A stretch of 13,675 bases of DNA from CAVZLD01 sp964522605 (lineage in GTDB: Bacteria > Planctomycetota > Planctomycetia > Pirellulales > Pirellulaceae). The position numbers were made by a program, and so were the translations under genes. The notes beneath the pieces are model-generated. The model saw nothing but the letters and a program-made list of their open reading frames with translations. It searched no databases and was not told the DNA's origin. Location of the stretch: assembly GCA_964522605.1 (NCBI GenBank), contig CAZFWV010000174.1:1-13675 (forward strand), read 5' to 3'. Below are positions 4,547 to 12,211 of this stretch, one piece after another (positions within the stretch are counted from its first letter, which is position 1; each line of letters begins with the position of its first letter).

Positions 4547-7246
4547 ATGCGCATGTCTCTTGTTCCCCATGGTGTTTGGAGAGCTCTTGTTTTGTTCACT
4601 GGTTCTCGAACTCTCCGCCGAACAAGAAAGCGAGGCAGACGCTCGCTCCGTCCCGCGGCAGCTCCGACGCTGGAAGTGCTGGAACTGCGTCACCTGCTTG
4701 CCGCTTGGACGGGTCTGGATTCGATCCTTCCGAGTGCGCATTTCCCAACGGTAATTCGCGACCCTGTCGAGCCGAGTTCTACCGCCTCTTTGGCTCCGCA
4801 GGAGGCTCACCCTGCCCGTCCTGAATCCCCTCCAAGTGTTCCGGAGACCACCGCCGCTTCGAGTTGTCCTGACGAGCATGCCGCTGTTTCGGCGTCCGCG
4901 TTTCATGCCGTTCCACTCGATCTGAATCTGGATGGTCGCTTCGATACCACGGATCTGACGCTTGCCCTCCGAACGCACGCGACGGTCCTCAGCGAGTCGG
5001 GCGTTCCGAGCTTTGAACAGACCGTTGCGCAAGTGATGTTTGAATCCGCAGATTTTGTCAACACGTTCATTCGGTCGGCGTACGAGTCGCCGAGCATTCC
5101 AACGAACGAACAATGTGAACCGGTCGAAAACATGGAACGACGCGAATTTACCTATTTCGATGCAGGCGGTGAGATCGTTCGGGAGGTTGTGGATTATTCC
5201 CTCGTCGGTGGCCAACTCCACACACGCACATCTCGGGAGTTCGATCTGCGCGGAATCGAGCGAAACCGAACCGTCGACTCTTTCGAAATTCCCTCAGGCC
5301 GGATCACGAATCGATCGGAGTTTTCGTACGATGCCGGTGGTCGAAAGGTCTCGGAACGTTACTTCGTCTACGACAGGCGCGGGTCGGTGCGAAGTTTGAC
5401 GGTCACCGTCTACAACTATGCGGGCGGGCCCGTCTTTCAAGTCACCAGCGACTTCGATCTGGACGACCTGAGTGAGGTTACGAGAAAGAAAGTGCATCGG
5501 CTCGACGATCAAGGTCGTTTGATTGACTTGGAGGTCACAAAGTACGAACGGGCAGTCAATGCAGTGAGTGCCCCCCTCTTGCCCGGCTCATCAACCATGG
5601 AGGACGACAACGGCGTGGTTCAAGAACTCCTCGGGACAGCGGAACCGGTATCCGATCGGATGGAATGGAATTATTTGAAGCAGGTACGGGATGCATACCT
5701 GACGGCCCGACGGGAACTTGCGCCGGATTACCGGCGGATTCTCCAGATGAACGAGCTGCGAGTTCAGGGCCAGCTTGAACAACTGATCGGCGCGGCGCAT
5801 CTATCGCCGGCTGCAGCGGACCGCTACCGACGACTGAACCTCTATTTTCACCTCGTACGGGATCTTGCCTCACTGGAACCAGACGAGGCTCCGCAAGAAC
5901 TGTACGAGCGGTATTCTCATTTTGTCGACCCGGTATCGGGAGCTTGGCAGTCCTGGTTCGTCGAATTCGCGCAGCGCGAACACCTGGCGCTGCCTCTGCC
6001 GCCGATCCGGCCGACGCTTCCCGCAATCGATGCTCCGCGGACGGACCACGCTGACTTGGCCGAGCGATTCCGTCACAATGTGGGCTCCAACCCGGTGCAG
6101 TACTTCCAAGCTTTTCGTGTAGCGGACAAGGCTGGAACCGACCGACTCCTCGAAAGCATGCGGCGCGTAAAGGCACAACTGAAGATGTTGGAGTTACGAT
6201 TGGACGCAGGCGCACCCGCGCTGGATCTGATCCGAGCTCAGGACCGACCCGACACAACCGAAGTGGGCGCGGAAAAGATCCAGTTGGTCACATCCTGGTA
6301 CTTTTTCGACACGGACGAGCAGGGCAAGTATCTGCGCGATACACCCAGTGAGGCGGTGATTCGACAGAGCGTTGAAGACCATCTGACGAATGAAGAGCTG
6401 TTCTATGCGTTGAATATCGAACATTGGCCACTCGACGGTGAGCCGGAGGTTGTCGCAAACAACCTGAAGAAGCTCAAGTACGTCGCGGATCTCATTCACG
6501 ACTGCAATCCGAATCTGTTGATCGGCTTCTATCGTCTGCTGCCTCGGCGTGATCCAAACGCGGCCTATTCGGGTGCCGGCACAGATCACCACGAAGAATG
6601 GCAGGCCCACAACGACCGAGTCGCCGCCCAACTCCAGGATTCCGTCGACGTGCTGTATCCGTCGCTGTATGTCCTCCACCTCGGTGATGCGACCAAGACG
6701 ACTGCAGAACGGTGGACGACGTTTGCCGAAGGCAACCTTCGCGAGGCACGGCGCGTCGCTGCAGGAAAGCCGGTGGTGCCATTTGTGTCACTCTACTATC
6801 ACCCCAACGGTACGCGCAGCAAGGGTTCAAACCAGCCCCAGAATCTCAAAGGGTGGCAGTGGGTTGAACCGGAACTCCTGCTTTACCAAATGCTGACACT
6901 CAATGAAATCGCCGATGCATTCGTCCTGTACAACGATCTGCCAACCACCTGGAACAACCTCAAGGACGCGCAAATTGCCGATGCGATTGATCGATTTGAA
7001 TCCGCGCGCGATCTGAGCAAAATCCCTGCACTCCGGTACGATTTTCAACTGCTCTACCTGCGGCATCGAAATGAGCTACTCGCCCGGGAAGTCGTGGAAC
7101 GACAACTAGGCGAGATCCAGCAGACTCGCTCGGTATACCGCAACATCCTTCCGCGCATGGCGAATCTATTGACGCGCGAGGTCGACCAATTGCAGGACCA
7201 ATTGGACGGAATGCTTCAGTTCTGGGACTTGCTCTCGGCACCGTGA
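4547..7246 (+). CDS. Large surface-type protein: LEPR motif, dockerin-like loop, YD-like repeats and GH56-like (hyaluronidase-type) barrel
   Basis: 899 residues. ATG 4547 has GGGAG (4531-4535) 11 nt upstream; ATG 4553 is an alternative. An arginine-rich N-terminus leads to L42-E-V-L-E-L-R48-H-L-L-A-A, a variant of the planctomycete LEPRxLLSA motif seen at the N-termini of large extracellular proteins. Residues 125-136 form one dockerin/EF-hand loop (D125, N127, D129-G, D133, D136). About 200-335 is repetitive with YD-like phrases (FTYFDAGG, FSYDAGG, YVYD-like). About 370-560 is mostly helical. Residues 575-820 resemble GH56 hyaluronidases: ALNIEHW (E625 at the acid/base Glu position of hD-F/W-E-x-W), LIGFYRLLP (658-666), DVLYPSLY (701-708), NLREARRV then VVPFVSLYY, and a late strand AFVLYND. 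Known GH56 enzymes have Asp two residues before the Glu; here it is Asn623, and the late active-site Trp is Tyr795, so activity may be altered or lost. The C-terminus (830-899) is helical. Substrate unknown; the fold call rests on remembered motif order. Confidence 0.8.
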   Translation: MRMSLVPHGVWRALVLFTGSRTLRRTRKRGRRSLRPAAAPTLEVLELRHLLAAWTGLDSILPSAHFPTVIRDPVEPSSTASLAPQEAHPARPESPPSVPETTAASSCPDEHAAVSASAFHAVPLDLNLDGRFDTTDLTLALRTHATVLSESGVPSFEQTVAQVMFESADFVNTFIRSAYESPSIPTNEQCEPVENMERREFTYFDAGGEIVREVVDYSLVGGQLHTRTSREFDLRGIERNRTVDSFEIPSGRITNRSEFSYDAGGRKVSERYFVYDRRGSVRSLTVTVYNYAGGPVFQVTSDFDLDDLSEVTRKKVHRLDDQGRLIDLEVTKYERAVNAVSAPLLPGSSTMEDDNGVVQELLGTAEPVSDRMEWNYLKQVRDAYLTARRELAPDYRRILQMNELRVQGQLEQLIGAAHLSPAAADRYRRLNLYFHLVRDLASLEPDEAPQELYERYSHFVDPVSGAWQSWFVEFAQREHLALPLPPIRPTLPAIDAPRTDHADLAERFRHNVGSNPVQYFQAFRVADKAGTDRLLESMRRVKAQLKMLELRLDAGAPALDLIRAQDRPDTTEVGAEKIQLVTSWYFFDTDEQGKYLRDTPSEAVIRQSVEDHLTNEELFYALNIEHWPLDGEPEVVANNLKKLKYVADLIHDCNPNLLIGFYRLLPRRDPNAAYSGAGTDHHEEWQAHNDRVAAQLQDSVDVLYPSLYVLHLGDATKTTAERWTTFAEGNLREARRVAAGKPVVPFVSLYYHPNGTRSKGSNQPQNLKGWQWVEPELLLYQMLTLNEIADAFVLYNDLPTTWNNLKDAQIADAIDRFESARDLSKIPALRYDFQLLYLRHRNELLAREVVERQLGEIQQTRSVYRNILPRMANLLTREVDQLQDQLDGMLQFWDLLSAP

Positions 7247-7258
7247 GTCGAGGAAAGG

Positions 7259-7318
7259 CACTGGCAGAGCCCAGAGGCACCCCGCGCGCAAGACAAGGTC
7301 CGCATTTCAAATTGTCTT
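7259..7318. repeat. Degenerate copy of the CACTGGC hairpin repeat, then a 7-bp inverted repeat
   Basis: CACTGGCAGAGCC (7259-7271), followed by CAGAGGCAC, looks like a decayed reverse-orientation copy of the hairpin repeat at 13637-13653; the same GAGTCGAGGA string lies beside both copies. Just downstream, AAGACAA (7290-7296) pairs with TTGTCTT (7312-7318) across a 15-nt loop. There is no T tract, so this is not called a terminator. Both lie in the gap after the LEPR/GH56-like gene. Confidence 0.35.
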
Positions 7319-7457
7319 CGGGGAGGAACCCTGGCTGTGACGCACTCGTCGGCATCCCATTCAGCCGGATCAGGTGAGCCAGCACCCCATTTCATGGCAG
7401 CCGAAGGTTGCGCAGCGAGTCGTCGGGGCTGCGACCAGCCATTGATTGGGAATTGGC

Positions 7458-7463
7458 TATACT
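7458..7463 (+). promoter_or_regulatory. Possible -10 element for the serine hydrolase gene
   Basis: TATACT matches the -10 consensus at 5 of 6 positions and lies 52 nt before ATG 7515. No recognisable -35 hexamer is found 15-19 bp upstream, so the call is weak. Confidence 0.25.
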
Positions 7464-7514
7464 GTTCGAATCTGATCACTGCTTCAAAGCCAAAGGTTCG
7501 CAGAAAGGTCCGCC

Positions 7515-8687
7515 ATGGTTCACCGAAAGTCGATCTGTTGTGCGTTTCTGGTTGTGCTCTTCTTCGTCGTCACGCTGCCCGCGATGGCTCAACCCGCCAC
7601 GGAACTCGCGCCCGATTCGCTCGCGTCTATCCCCGCCGCCATGCAGAAGTTCGTCGACTCGGGAGAAATCTCCGGCGCCGTCACGCTTGTGGGGCACAAA
7701 GGAAAGATCGTGCATCTCGAAGCGGTGGGAAAGGCCGATCTGACGTCCGGCCGACCAATGCGCAAGAACTCACTCTTCTCGATCGCTTCCATGACGAAGC
7801 CTATTGTGGCCACCGGCGTTTTGATCCTGCAGGACGATGGCAAGCTCAACGTATCCGATCCCGTCAGTAAGTATCTGCCCGATTTCCGTTCCGTGCAACT
7901 TACGAACGGCGAACCCGCCAATCGCGAGATCACAATTCGCGACGTGTTGACACACACTTCTGGATTGTCCGGTAATCAGATCTTCGAAGGATCCCTGGCC
8001 GACGCGGCAGCGGAACTTGCGCGGCGCCCGCTCGCCTTCCAGCCCGGAACTCGATGGGAGTACAGCCCCGGTTTGAACGTCGCAGGTCGAATCATTGAAG
8101 TCGTGTCTGAGATGCCGCTGCAAGACTTTCTCGCTCAGAAGATCTTCGAACCGCTGAAGATGAACAACACGACGTTCTATCCCTCGCCCGAGCAGATTGA
8201 ACGAATCGCAACGCTGTATGAACCGGGTTCGGAGCCAGGAACCTTGACCCCGACGCGCAATTTCATCGTCGATTACTCGAACGTGACGGCACCAAACCCG
8301 TCCGGAGGACTGATCTCCAACGCACGGGATCTGTTCCGCTTCTACCAGATGGTCTTGAATCGCGGGAATTGGCGCGGCCAGCAGATTGTCTCGGCAGAAG
8401 CCGTGCGGCAGATGACCGAATGTCAAACCGACGATCTTCAGACCGGATTTACTCCCGGTAACTGCTGGGGCCTCGGTTGGTGCATCGTTCGGGAACCCCA
8501 AGGGATAACCGGCATGCTCTCACCCGGCACGTTCGGCCATGGCGGCGCGTTCGGAACACAAGGTTGGGTCGACCCCAAGACGAAGACAATTTATGTCCTA
8601 TTGATTCAACGCACGAAGCTGCCCAACAGCGATGGATCGACGATTCGGCACGAGTTTCAGACGTTGGCCGCGCAGTCCGTTGAGTGA
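7515..8687 (+). CDS. Exported serine hydrolase of the class C beta-lactamase/esterase fold
   Basis: 390 residues. ATG 7515 has GAAAGG (7503-7508) 6 nt upstream. A clear signal peptide (hydrophobic core VVLFFVVTLP) ends at AMA, with cleavage before Gln26. The active-site set is: S92-M-T-K95 (SxxK nucleophile and base); Y183-S-P-G, in the place of the class C YxN tyrosine; HTSGL at 147-151, typical of these esterase/peptidase-like members; and H342-G-G, replacing the KTG triad. This pattern (SxxK, YSxG, HGG) fits EstB-type esterases and D-aminopeptidase-like proteins (Pfam Beta-lactamase, PF00144) better than true AmpC enzymes, so antibiotic resistance should not be assumed. It acts outside the cytoplasm; the natural substrate is unknown. 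Length is normal for the family and no lesion is seen. It is convergent with the secretin-like gene, 163 bp away. Confidence 0.9.
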   Translation: MVHRKSICCAFLVVLFFVVTLPAMAQPATELAPDSLASIPAAMQKFVDSGEISGAVTLVGHKGKIVHLEAVGKADLTSGRPMRKNSLFSIASMTKPIVATGVLILQDDGKLNVSDPVSKYLPDFRSVQLTNGEPANREITIRDVLTHTSGLSGNQIFEGSLADAAAELARRPLAFQPGTRWEYSPGLNVAGRIIEVVSEMPLQDFLAQKIFEPLKMNNTTFYPSPEQIERIATLYEPGSEPGTLTPTRNFIVDYSNVTAPNPSGGLISNARDLFRFYQMVLNRGNWRGQQIVSAEAVRQMTECQTDDLQTGFTPGNCWGLGWCIVREPQGITGMLSPGTFGHGGAFGTQGWVDPKTKTIYVLLIQRTKLPNSDGSTIRHEFQTLAAQSVE

Positions 8688-8850
8688 TTCCCAACGCACA
8701 CAAACCACGGTCGGCAGGCCGCGTGATTGCGTGGCCGCCGGCTGAAAATCGGGAAGCGGCAGCTTGCGGCGTGACGCCCCGGGCCGCCCACGCTGCGACT
8801 TGGCAGTCAAATGGGGCGAAGAAGCGTGCGGGGCGAGCCTTCCAGTGCCC

Positions 8851-11800
8851 TTATTCGTTGGGCGATTCACGCTCACCGTCCGGAGGCGGCTTGCGAGGCT
8901 GCTGGGGCGTGTCGGACGAAGCGTTGGGCTGTGGCTGTGATGCTTGAGTACCGGCGGGCGCGGTCGCCTGGGGAAGACCAAACGTACCCCGCAGCGCATT
9001 GCGAATCTCACCGTAATCGGACCCCGGACGCAGACGCACGACGCGGACGTTGTCCGCCGGCTGCGCGGCTCGGTCCAGGTCTTCGATCATTGCCACCACG
9101 AGCTGCATCAAGGTTTCTCCTTCGGTCGACACGAGCAGCGTATTCGTGGTGTCATCTACGCCAAGCGACAGCTTTCCCTGAAACGATGCACGCGTATCGC
9201 TTTGCGTCTCCGTATCACCGTCTCCGAAGGCGAGCCCCTGGGCAAAAATGCCGCCGGGCTCCGATCGTTGCCGCTGTTGATCCTGTGCATTCTGTTGCTG
9301 AAACGCCTTGTCATTCCCGCTCAACAGATCTCGAAAAACGTCTTTCACCTGGTTCGCAATCACGCTGGCCTTGGAGTACTTGATCGCAATCAGTTTCGTA
9401 TGGCGCGACTTCTCTTTATTCACCGGCTCACGAATATCGTAGAGCTCGATCAATTCTCCGACCGTCAGCAGTTGGCTATCCGTGGCATTGCGCACGATAA
9501 TCGTATTCGTATCGATGTCCGAGATGAAGCGGATCGGCCGCCGATCAGCCAGCCCGAGCGATTCCTTGTCCTGAGGTTGATCATCGAAGATGAAGAAGAA
9601 TGGGAACCGTCCGCGGTCGTCTTCCTCTTTTTCGTCAAAGAAGTCTTCCAATTGCAGCACAACCCAGGACGCTGAAGCATACTGCAACTTGAACACCGCA
9701 TAGTCTTTCGTCGGCGGTCGCAGGTCTTCCAGCAGTTCTTCAAAAACATCGAGTGCCGTCGTGTCGGTCGAATGAAGGATGATCCGCCCGTCCGCCTCGC
9801 GTACAACCGTAATTGGCGGAGCTTCGCGCGCCGGCGTCTGTTCTGAAGGCCCCGGCACGAATCCGGGGAGTTGATCCTCCGCGCTTTGCGATCGGCGATC
9901 GGGTGAAGCCTGGTTGCCTTCGACCTGCGCCAACAAGGACGTCGATGCGACTCGGTACATGCGAGCCTGGTGGTTCGATCCGGCTCCTTCGCGATAGGTA
10001 ACGGTCGGACGGTTCGACGGATCGGCGGGGGGCAACGACTCGGGCTCGACCGGTCGCGCGCGGTCCTCGGGCACCGCGGAATCCTGTGGGGCGGGCCCCG
10101 GAGCGGGAAACTCGGGTAATTCAATCGGATTCGGCGCCAAGACGCGAAACGCCTCGCGCGCACGGCGGAGTAATTGATCCGCGGACTCCGCGTCGATCGA
10201 ATCGAGCACGCGCACCTGCTCCGCTCGGCCGCTACCACCGGAGACTTCGCCCAATTCAGCCAACAGTTCCAGAACGCGCTCATGCTCCGTTTCATTGCAC
10301 CAGAGCAAGAGCCAATTGTGTTCGACGTCAGCTCCGACGCGAAAGCGGTCTTTGGACTCCTCCTCCGCATCCCTTCGATTCCACCAATCGCCGTAGAAGG
10401 GGTAGCGACGCCGATTCTGATCCTGATCATCCTGCGGCCCGATCATCAGTTTCTCGACGGTTGTCGCCACTTGGTCCGCTCGGCGTCTTCGCAACCGCAC
10501 TACCTTAAACGTCCGCGGACTCCCATCCAGCTTCTTGATCAGCTTCTCGACGGTCAGATGATCCCACGGTGGACCACTCACAATAATCGCGCGACTCTTC
10601 TGATCCACCTTCAGACGCGTCTCCGGGTCCATCGCTCCTGTTTCCAGCAAGATTTCCACGACCTCGTCCGGATTCAGTGTTTCCAGACGGTAAGTACGGA
10701 TACTACCGACGATCGCATCCAGGGAGACCGCCCGGCGGTCCGGGACATCGAGCAGACGAACGGCTTCGGCAATGACGGCCATTTTGTCGGGCGGTGCCTG
10801 CACAATCACACTGTTCCTCTGCTGATTCACGACAATCTGGATTTCTGCCTCATCCCGCTCCGGCTTGGCGGCGTTCTGCTGTCCCTGTTGCATCTGTTGT
10901 TGCATCCGCGCCTGCTGCATCTGCATTTGCATCTGCTGCATCTGCATCTGTTGTTCGGGGGAAAGGGCAGCCTGAGGCTTTTTGGAGGTACCGAGAAGTT
11001 GTTCCAGCTGCGATTGCACGTGAGTCGCGCGAACGTGCTCGAGCACAAACTCACGCAGTAGTCGCTCCTCACTGTCAGGAGACTGCTCTTCATGCAGGAT
11101 CCGTTGGATCTGTTGCAGGTTGCGCGCTGCATCCACAACTTCGATTCGATTCGTCGTGCGTAGGGGAACCAACTGCCCGTTCTTGCTGATGAGGGGCTTG
11201 AATTCGTTCGCCGCATCTTCCGCAAGCAACCAGTCGAGCTGGAAGGACACGCAGACGAATTCGTGAGGCATACACTGCTTGAGTTGCTCCTCCGTGACAC
11301 GGGGTACAAGTGCCGTGTTGATTCCTTCCGTCGGGACGATCGTCAAGAGTTCACCTTCTTGCAGGATCGTGTAACCGCGCGCCAACAGGTGGCGGTTGAT
11401 CAGGTCGCGGGTTTCTTCGATCGTGTACCGGCGTTGGGTGCGCAAATTCACGTAGTCGCCCGGCAACTTCTGCCAATCGACCGCCATTCCCGAAACTTCC
11501 CCAAGCCATTCGATCAACTGCGGCCAGGGAGCGCCATCAAATTGGAATTGAAGCCGCCCCTCCGTGTCGGGACGCACCTGAAACGCAGCTGGATTTCCCG
11601 GACCCGAAGGCTGATCAGAACGCAGGACTGGCTTGGGAGCCTGGTCCTTTGAAGCATCGGCCGGTTGCCCACCTTCACCGGGCTTGGCTCCACCCGGCGA
11701 CGGACCAGACGTCTCGGCATTCTCAGGTTTTGTTGGGTGCGGCCGACCGTCGTTCGGCTGCTTGTCCCCCGCCGGGCCGGCCGACGCATCGGGCGAGGGC

Positions 11801-11952
11801 GGTGAATCGGCGGCGGGAACCGCCATCACCGGCCCCGCCGGCGCCGCAGACACCTCGACCGGTCCCTGCCCCATCGCAACTGCTCCATACACCAAGAGCA
11901 GGCCCATGCCAGCCAACCGTAACATGGGACCGGGAACCGAGTAGGTGTCCAC
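8851..11952 (-). CDS. Very long secretin N-domain protein lacking the secretin beta-barrel
   Basis: 1033 residues from a GTG start (11952-11950) supported by GGAG (plus-strand CTCC 11960-11963) 7 nt upstream. A signal peptide covers about 1-28, then a Pro/Ala/Gly-rich linker (30-125). Residues about 132-207 look like the N0/STN domain of GspD-type secretins. About seven beta-alpha secretin N modules follow, each recognised by a strand of type NxIIV: 268-272, 380-384, 454-458, 546-550, 722-726, 816-820 and 937-941. Between the first two is a Met/Gln tract (331-361). The protein ends in a Pro/Gln-rich tail with no secretin barrel signature. In type II/III/IV secretion such modules stack as periplasmic rings; here they may form a ring scaffold or partner a separate barrel, which is inference. 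No other secretion genes are in the window. Long open frames overlapping it in other frames are shadows. Confidence 0.85.
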   Translation of the reverse strand: MDTYSVPGPMLRLAGMGLLLVYGAVAMGQGPVEVSAAPAGPVMAVPAADSPPSPDASAGPAGDKQPNDGRPHPTKPENAETSGPSPGGAKPGEGGQPADASKDQAPKPVLRSDQPSGPGNPAAFQVRPDTEGRLQFQFDGAPWPQLIEWLGEVSGMAVDWQKLPGDYVNLRTQRRYTIEETRDLINRHLLARGYTILQEGELLTIVPTEGINTALVPRVTEEQLKQCMPHEFVCVSFQLDWLLAEDAANEFKPLISKNGQLVPLRTTNRIEVVDAARNLQQIQRILHEEQSPDSEERLLREFVLEHVRATHVQSQLEQLLGTSKKPQAALSPEQQMQMQQMQMQMQQARMQQQMQQGQQNAAKPERDEAEIQIVVNQQRNSVIVQAPPDKMAVIAEAVRLLDVPDRRAVSLDAIVGSIRTYRLETLNPDEVVEILLETGAMDPETRLKVDQKSRAIIVSGPPWDHLTVEKLIKKLDGSPRTFKVVRLRRRRADQVATTVEKLMIGPQDDQDQNRRRYPFYGDWWNRRDAEEESKDRFRVGADVEHNWLLLWCNETEHERVLELLAELGEVSGGSGRAEQVRVLDSIDAESADQLLRRAREAFRVLAPNPIELPEFPAPGPAPQDSAVPEDRARPVEPESLPPADPSNRPTVTYREGAGSNHQARMYRVASTSLLAQVEGNQASPDRRSQSAEDQLPGFVPGPSEQTPAREAPPITVVREADGRIILHSTDTTALDVFEELLEDLRPPTKDYAVFKLQYASASWVVLQLEDFFDEKEEDDRGRFPFFFIFDDQPQDKESLGLADRRPIRFISDIDTNTIIVRNATDSQLLTVGELIELYDIREPVNKEKSRHTKLIAIKYSKASVIANQVKDVFRDLLSGNDKAFQQQNAQDQQRQRSEPGGIFAQGLAFGDGDTETQSDTRASFQGKLSLGVDDTTNTLLVSTEGETLMQLVVAMIEDLDRAAQPADNVRVVRLRPGSDYGEIRNALRGTFGLPQATAPAGTQASQPQPNASSDTPQQPRKPPPDGERESPNE
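10872..10962 (-). repeat. Low-complexity Met/Gln-coding tract within the secretin-like gene
   Basis: The plus strand shows repeated CTGCAT/TGTTG/CATCTG units encoding residues 331-361, made up almost wholly of Met and Gln with a few Ala, Arg, Gly and Asn. It lies between N-type modules, in the position of a flexible loop. The hexamer-like DNA repetition suggests growth by replication slippage, so length may vary between strains. Confidence 0.7.
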
Positions 11953-11959
11953 GTCTTTG

Positions 11960-11963
11960 CTCC
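11960..11963 (-). promoter_or_regulatory. Ribosome binding site that sets the GTG start of the secretin-like gene
   Basis: On the minus strand GGAG is followed by 7 nt and then GTG (11952-11950). The next in-frame ATG (nine codons later) lacks such a site and would remove part of the signal peptide's n-region. Confidence 0.6.
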
Positions 11964-12089
11964 GTTTTTCGGGAAATCATCCCAGGCCGGCTCGGATCCA
12001 TGTCCGTTCTCGCAAACGAGTGATCGGTGGATCAATCCCGTTCGGTCACCAAATCCGCGGCACAAAAGAGAAGTGCATTTGCCCTCCGG

Positions 12090-12118
12090 ATTATAGAGGT
12101 CAACCAACGGACGTTCAA
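12090..12118 (-). promoter_or_regulatory. Sigma70-type promoter for the secretin-like gene
   Basis: On the minus strand TTGAAC (12118-12113) and a perfect TATAAT (12095-12090) are separated by exactly 17 bp. The predicted start is near 12083, giving a 5' leader of about 130 nt to the GTG at 11952. A second TTGACC lies in the spacer but is too close to the -10 to serve as -35. Confidence 0.65.
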
Positions 12119-12142
12119 ATCGCACAACGGACGCACAACGGA
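12106..12142. promoter_or_regulatory. AACGGA direct repeats overlapping the divergent promoter: operator candidate
   Basis: AACGGA occurs at 12106, 12126 and 12137. The last two belong to an exact tandem duplication of the 11-mer CGCACAACGGA (12121-12131 and 12132-12142), about one helical turn apart. The first copy falls inside the spacer of the leftward promoter and the tandem pair lies directly upstream of its -35, the usual place for an activator site. It could also serve the rightward gene. Regulator unknown. Confidence 0.4.
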
Positions 12143-12161
12143 ACAGAATTCTAAATCCAGG

Positions 12162-12173
12162 CCGACCGGTCGG
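12162..12173. promoter_or_regulatory. 12-bp perfect palindrome upstream of the ADP-ribosylglycohydrolase gene
   Basis: CCGACCGGTCGG reads identically on both strands and ends 38 bp before the TTG start at 12212. It may be a binding site for a dimeric regulator. A palindrome of this size in GC-rich DNA can also arise by chance, so confidence is low. Confidence 0.25.
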
Positions 12174-12197
12174 TTCCTTCCGCTTGCGTTCGACTTT

Positions 12198-12203
12198 AGG
12201 AAG
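12198..12203 (+). promoter_or_regulatory. Ribosome binding site favouring the TTG start at 12212
   Basis: AGGAAG is followed by 8 nt and TTG 12212-12214. The in-frame ATG codons at 12233 and 12248 have no clear Shine-Dalgarno sequence at proper spacing, so TTG is preferred despite being a rare start codon. Confidence 0.5.
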
Positions 12204-12211
12204 CGATAGCC

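Noticed and set aside
5140..5560. RHS polymorphic toxin
   Set aside because: The YD-like phrases are few and irregular, no RHS core or DPxG-type cleavage motif is visible, and the C-terminus looks like a glycosidase barrel, not a toxin tip.
5556..6257. 233-codon minus-strand open frame inside the LEPR/GH56-like gene
   Set aside because: Arg/Pro/Ala-rich shadow with no family motif; the plus-strand protein is coherent throughout.
7515..8687. Antibiotic-resistance beta-lactamase
   Set aside because: It has SxxK but YSPG in place of YxN and HGG in place of KTG, a pattern of esterase/peptidase-like relatives.
8944..9675. 243-codon plus-strand open frame
   Set aside because: Shadow of the secretin-like gene on the opposite strand; that gene has a signal peptide, repeated NxIIV modules, a ribosome site and a promoter.
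9465..10430. 321-codon minus-strand open frame in another frame
   Set aside because: Arg/Ser-rich composition typical of a GC-rich off-frame reading inside the secretin-like gene.
10174..11061. 295-codon plus-strand open frame with Leu/His-rich end
   Set aside because: Antisense shadow; its Leu/His/Ala-rich end merely mirrors the Met/Gln tract of the real gene.
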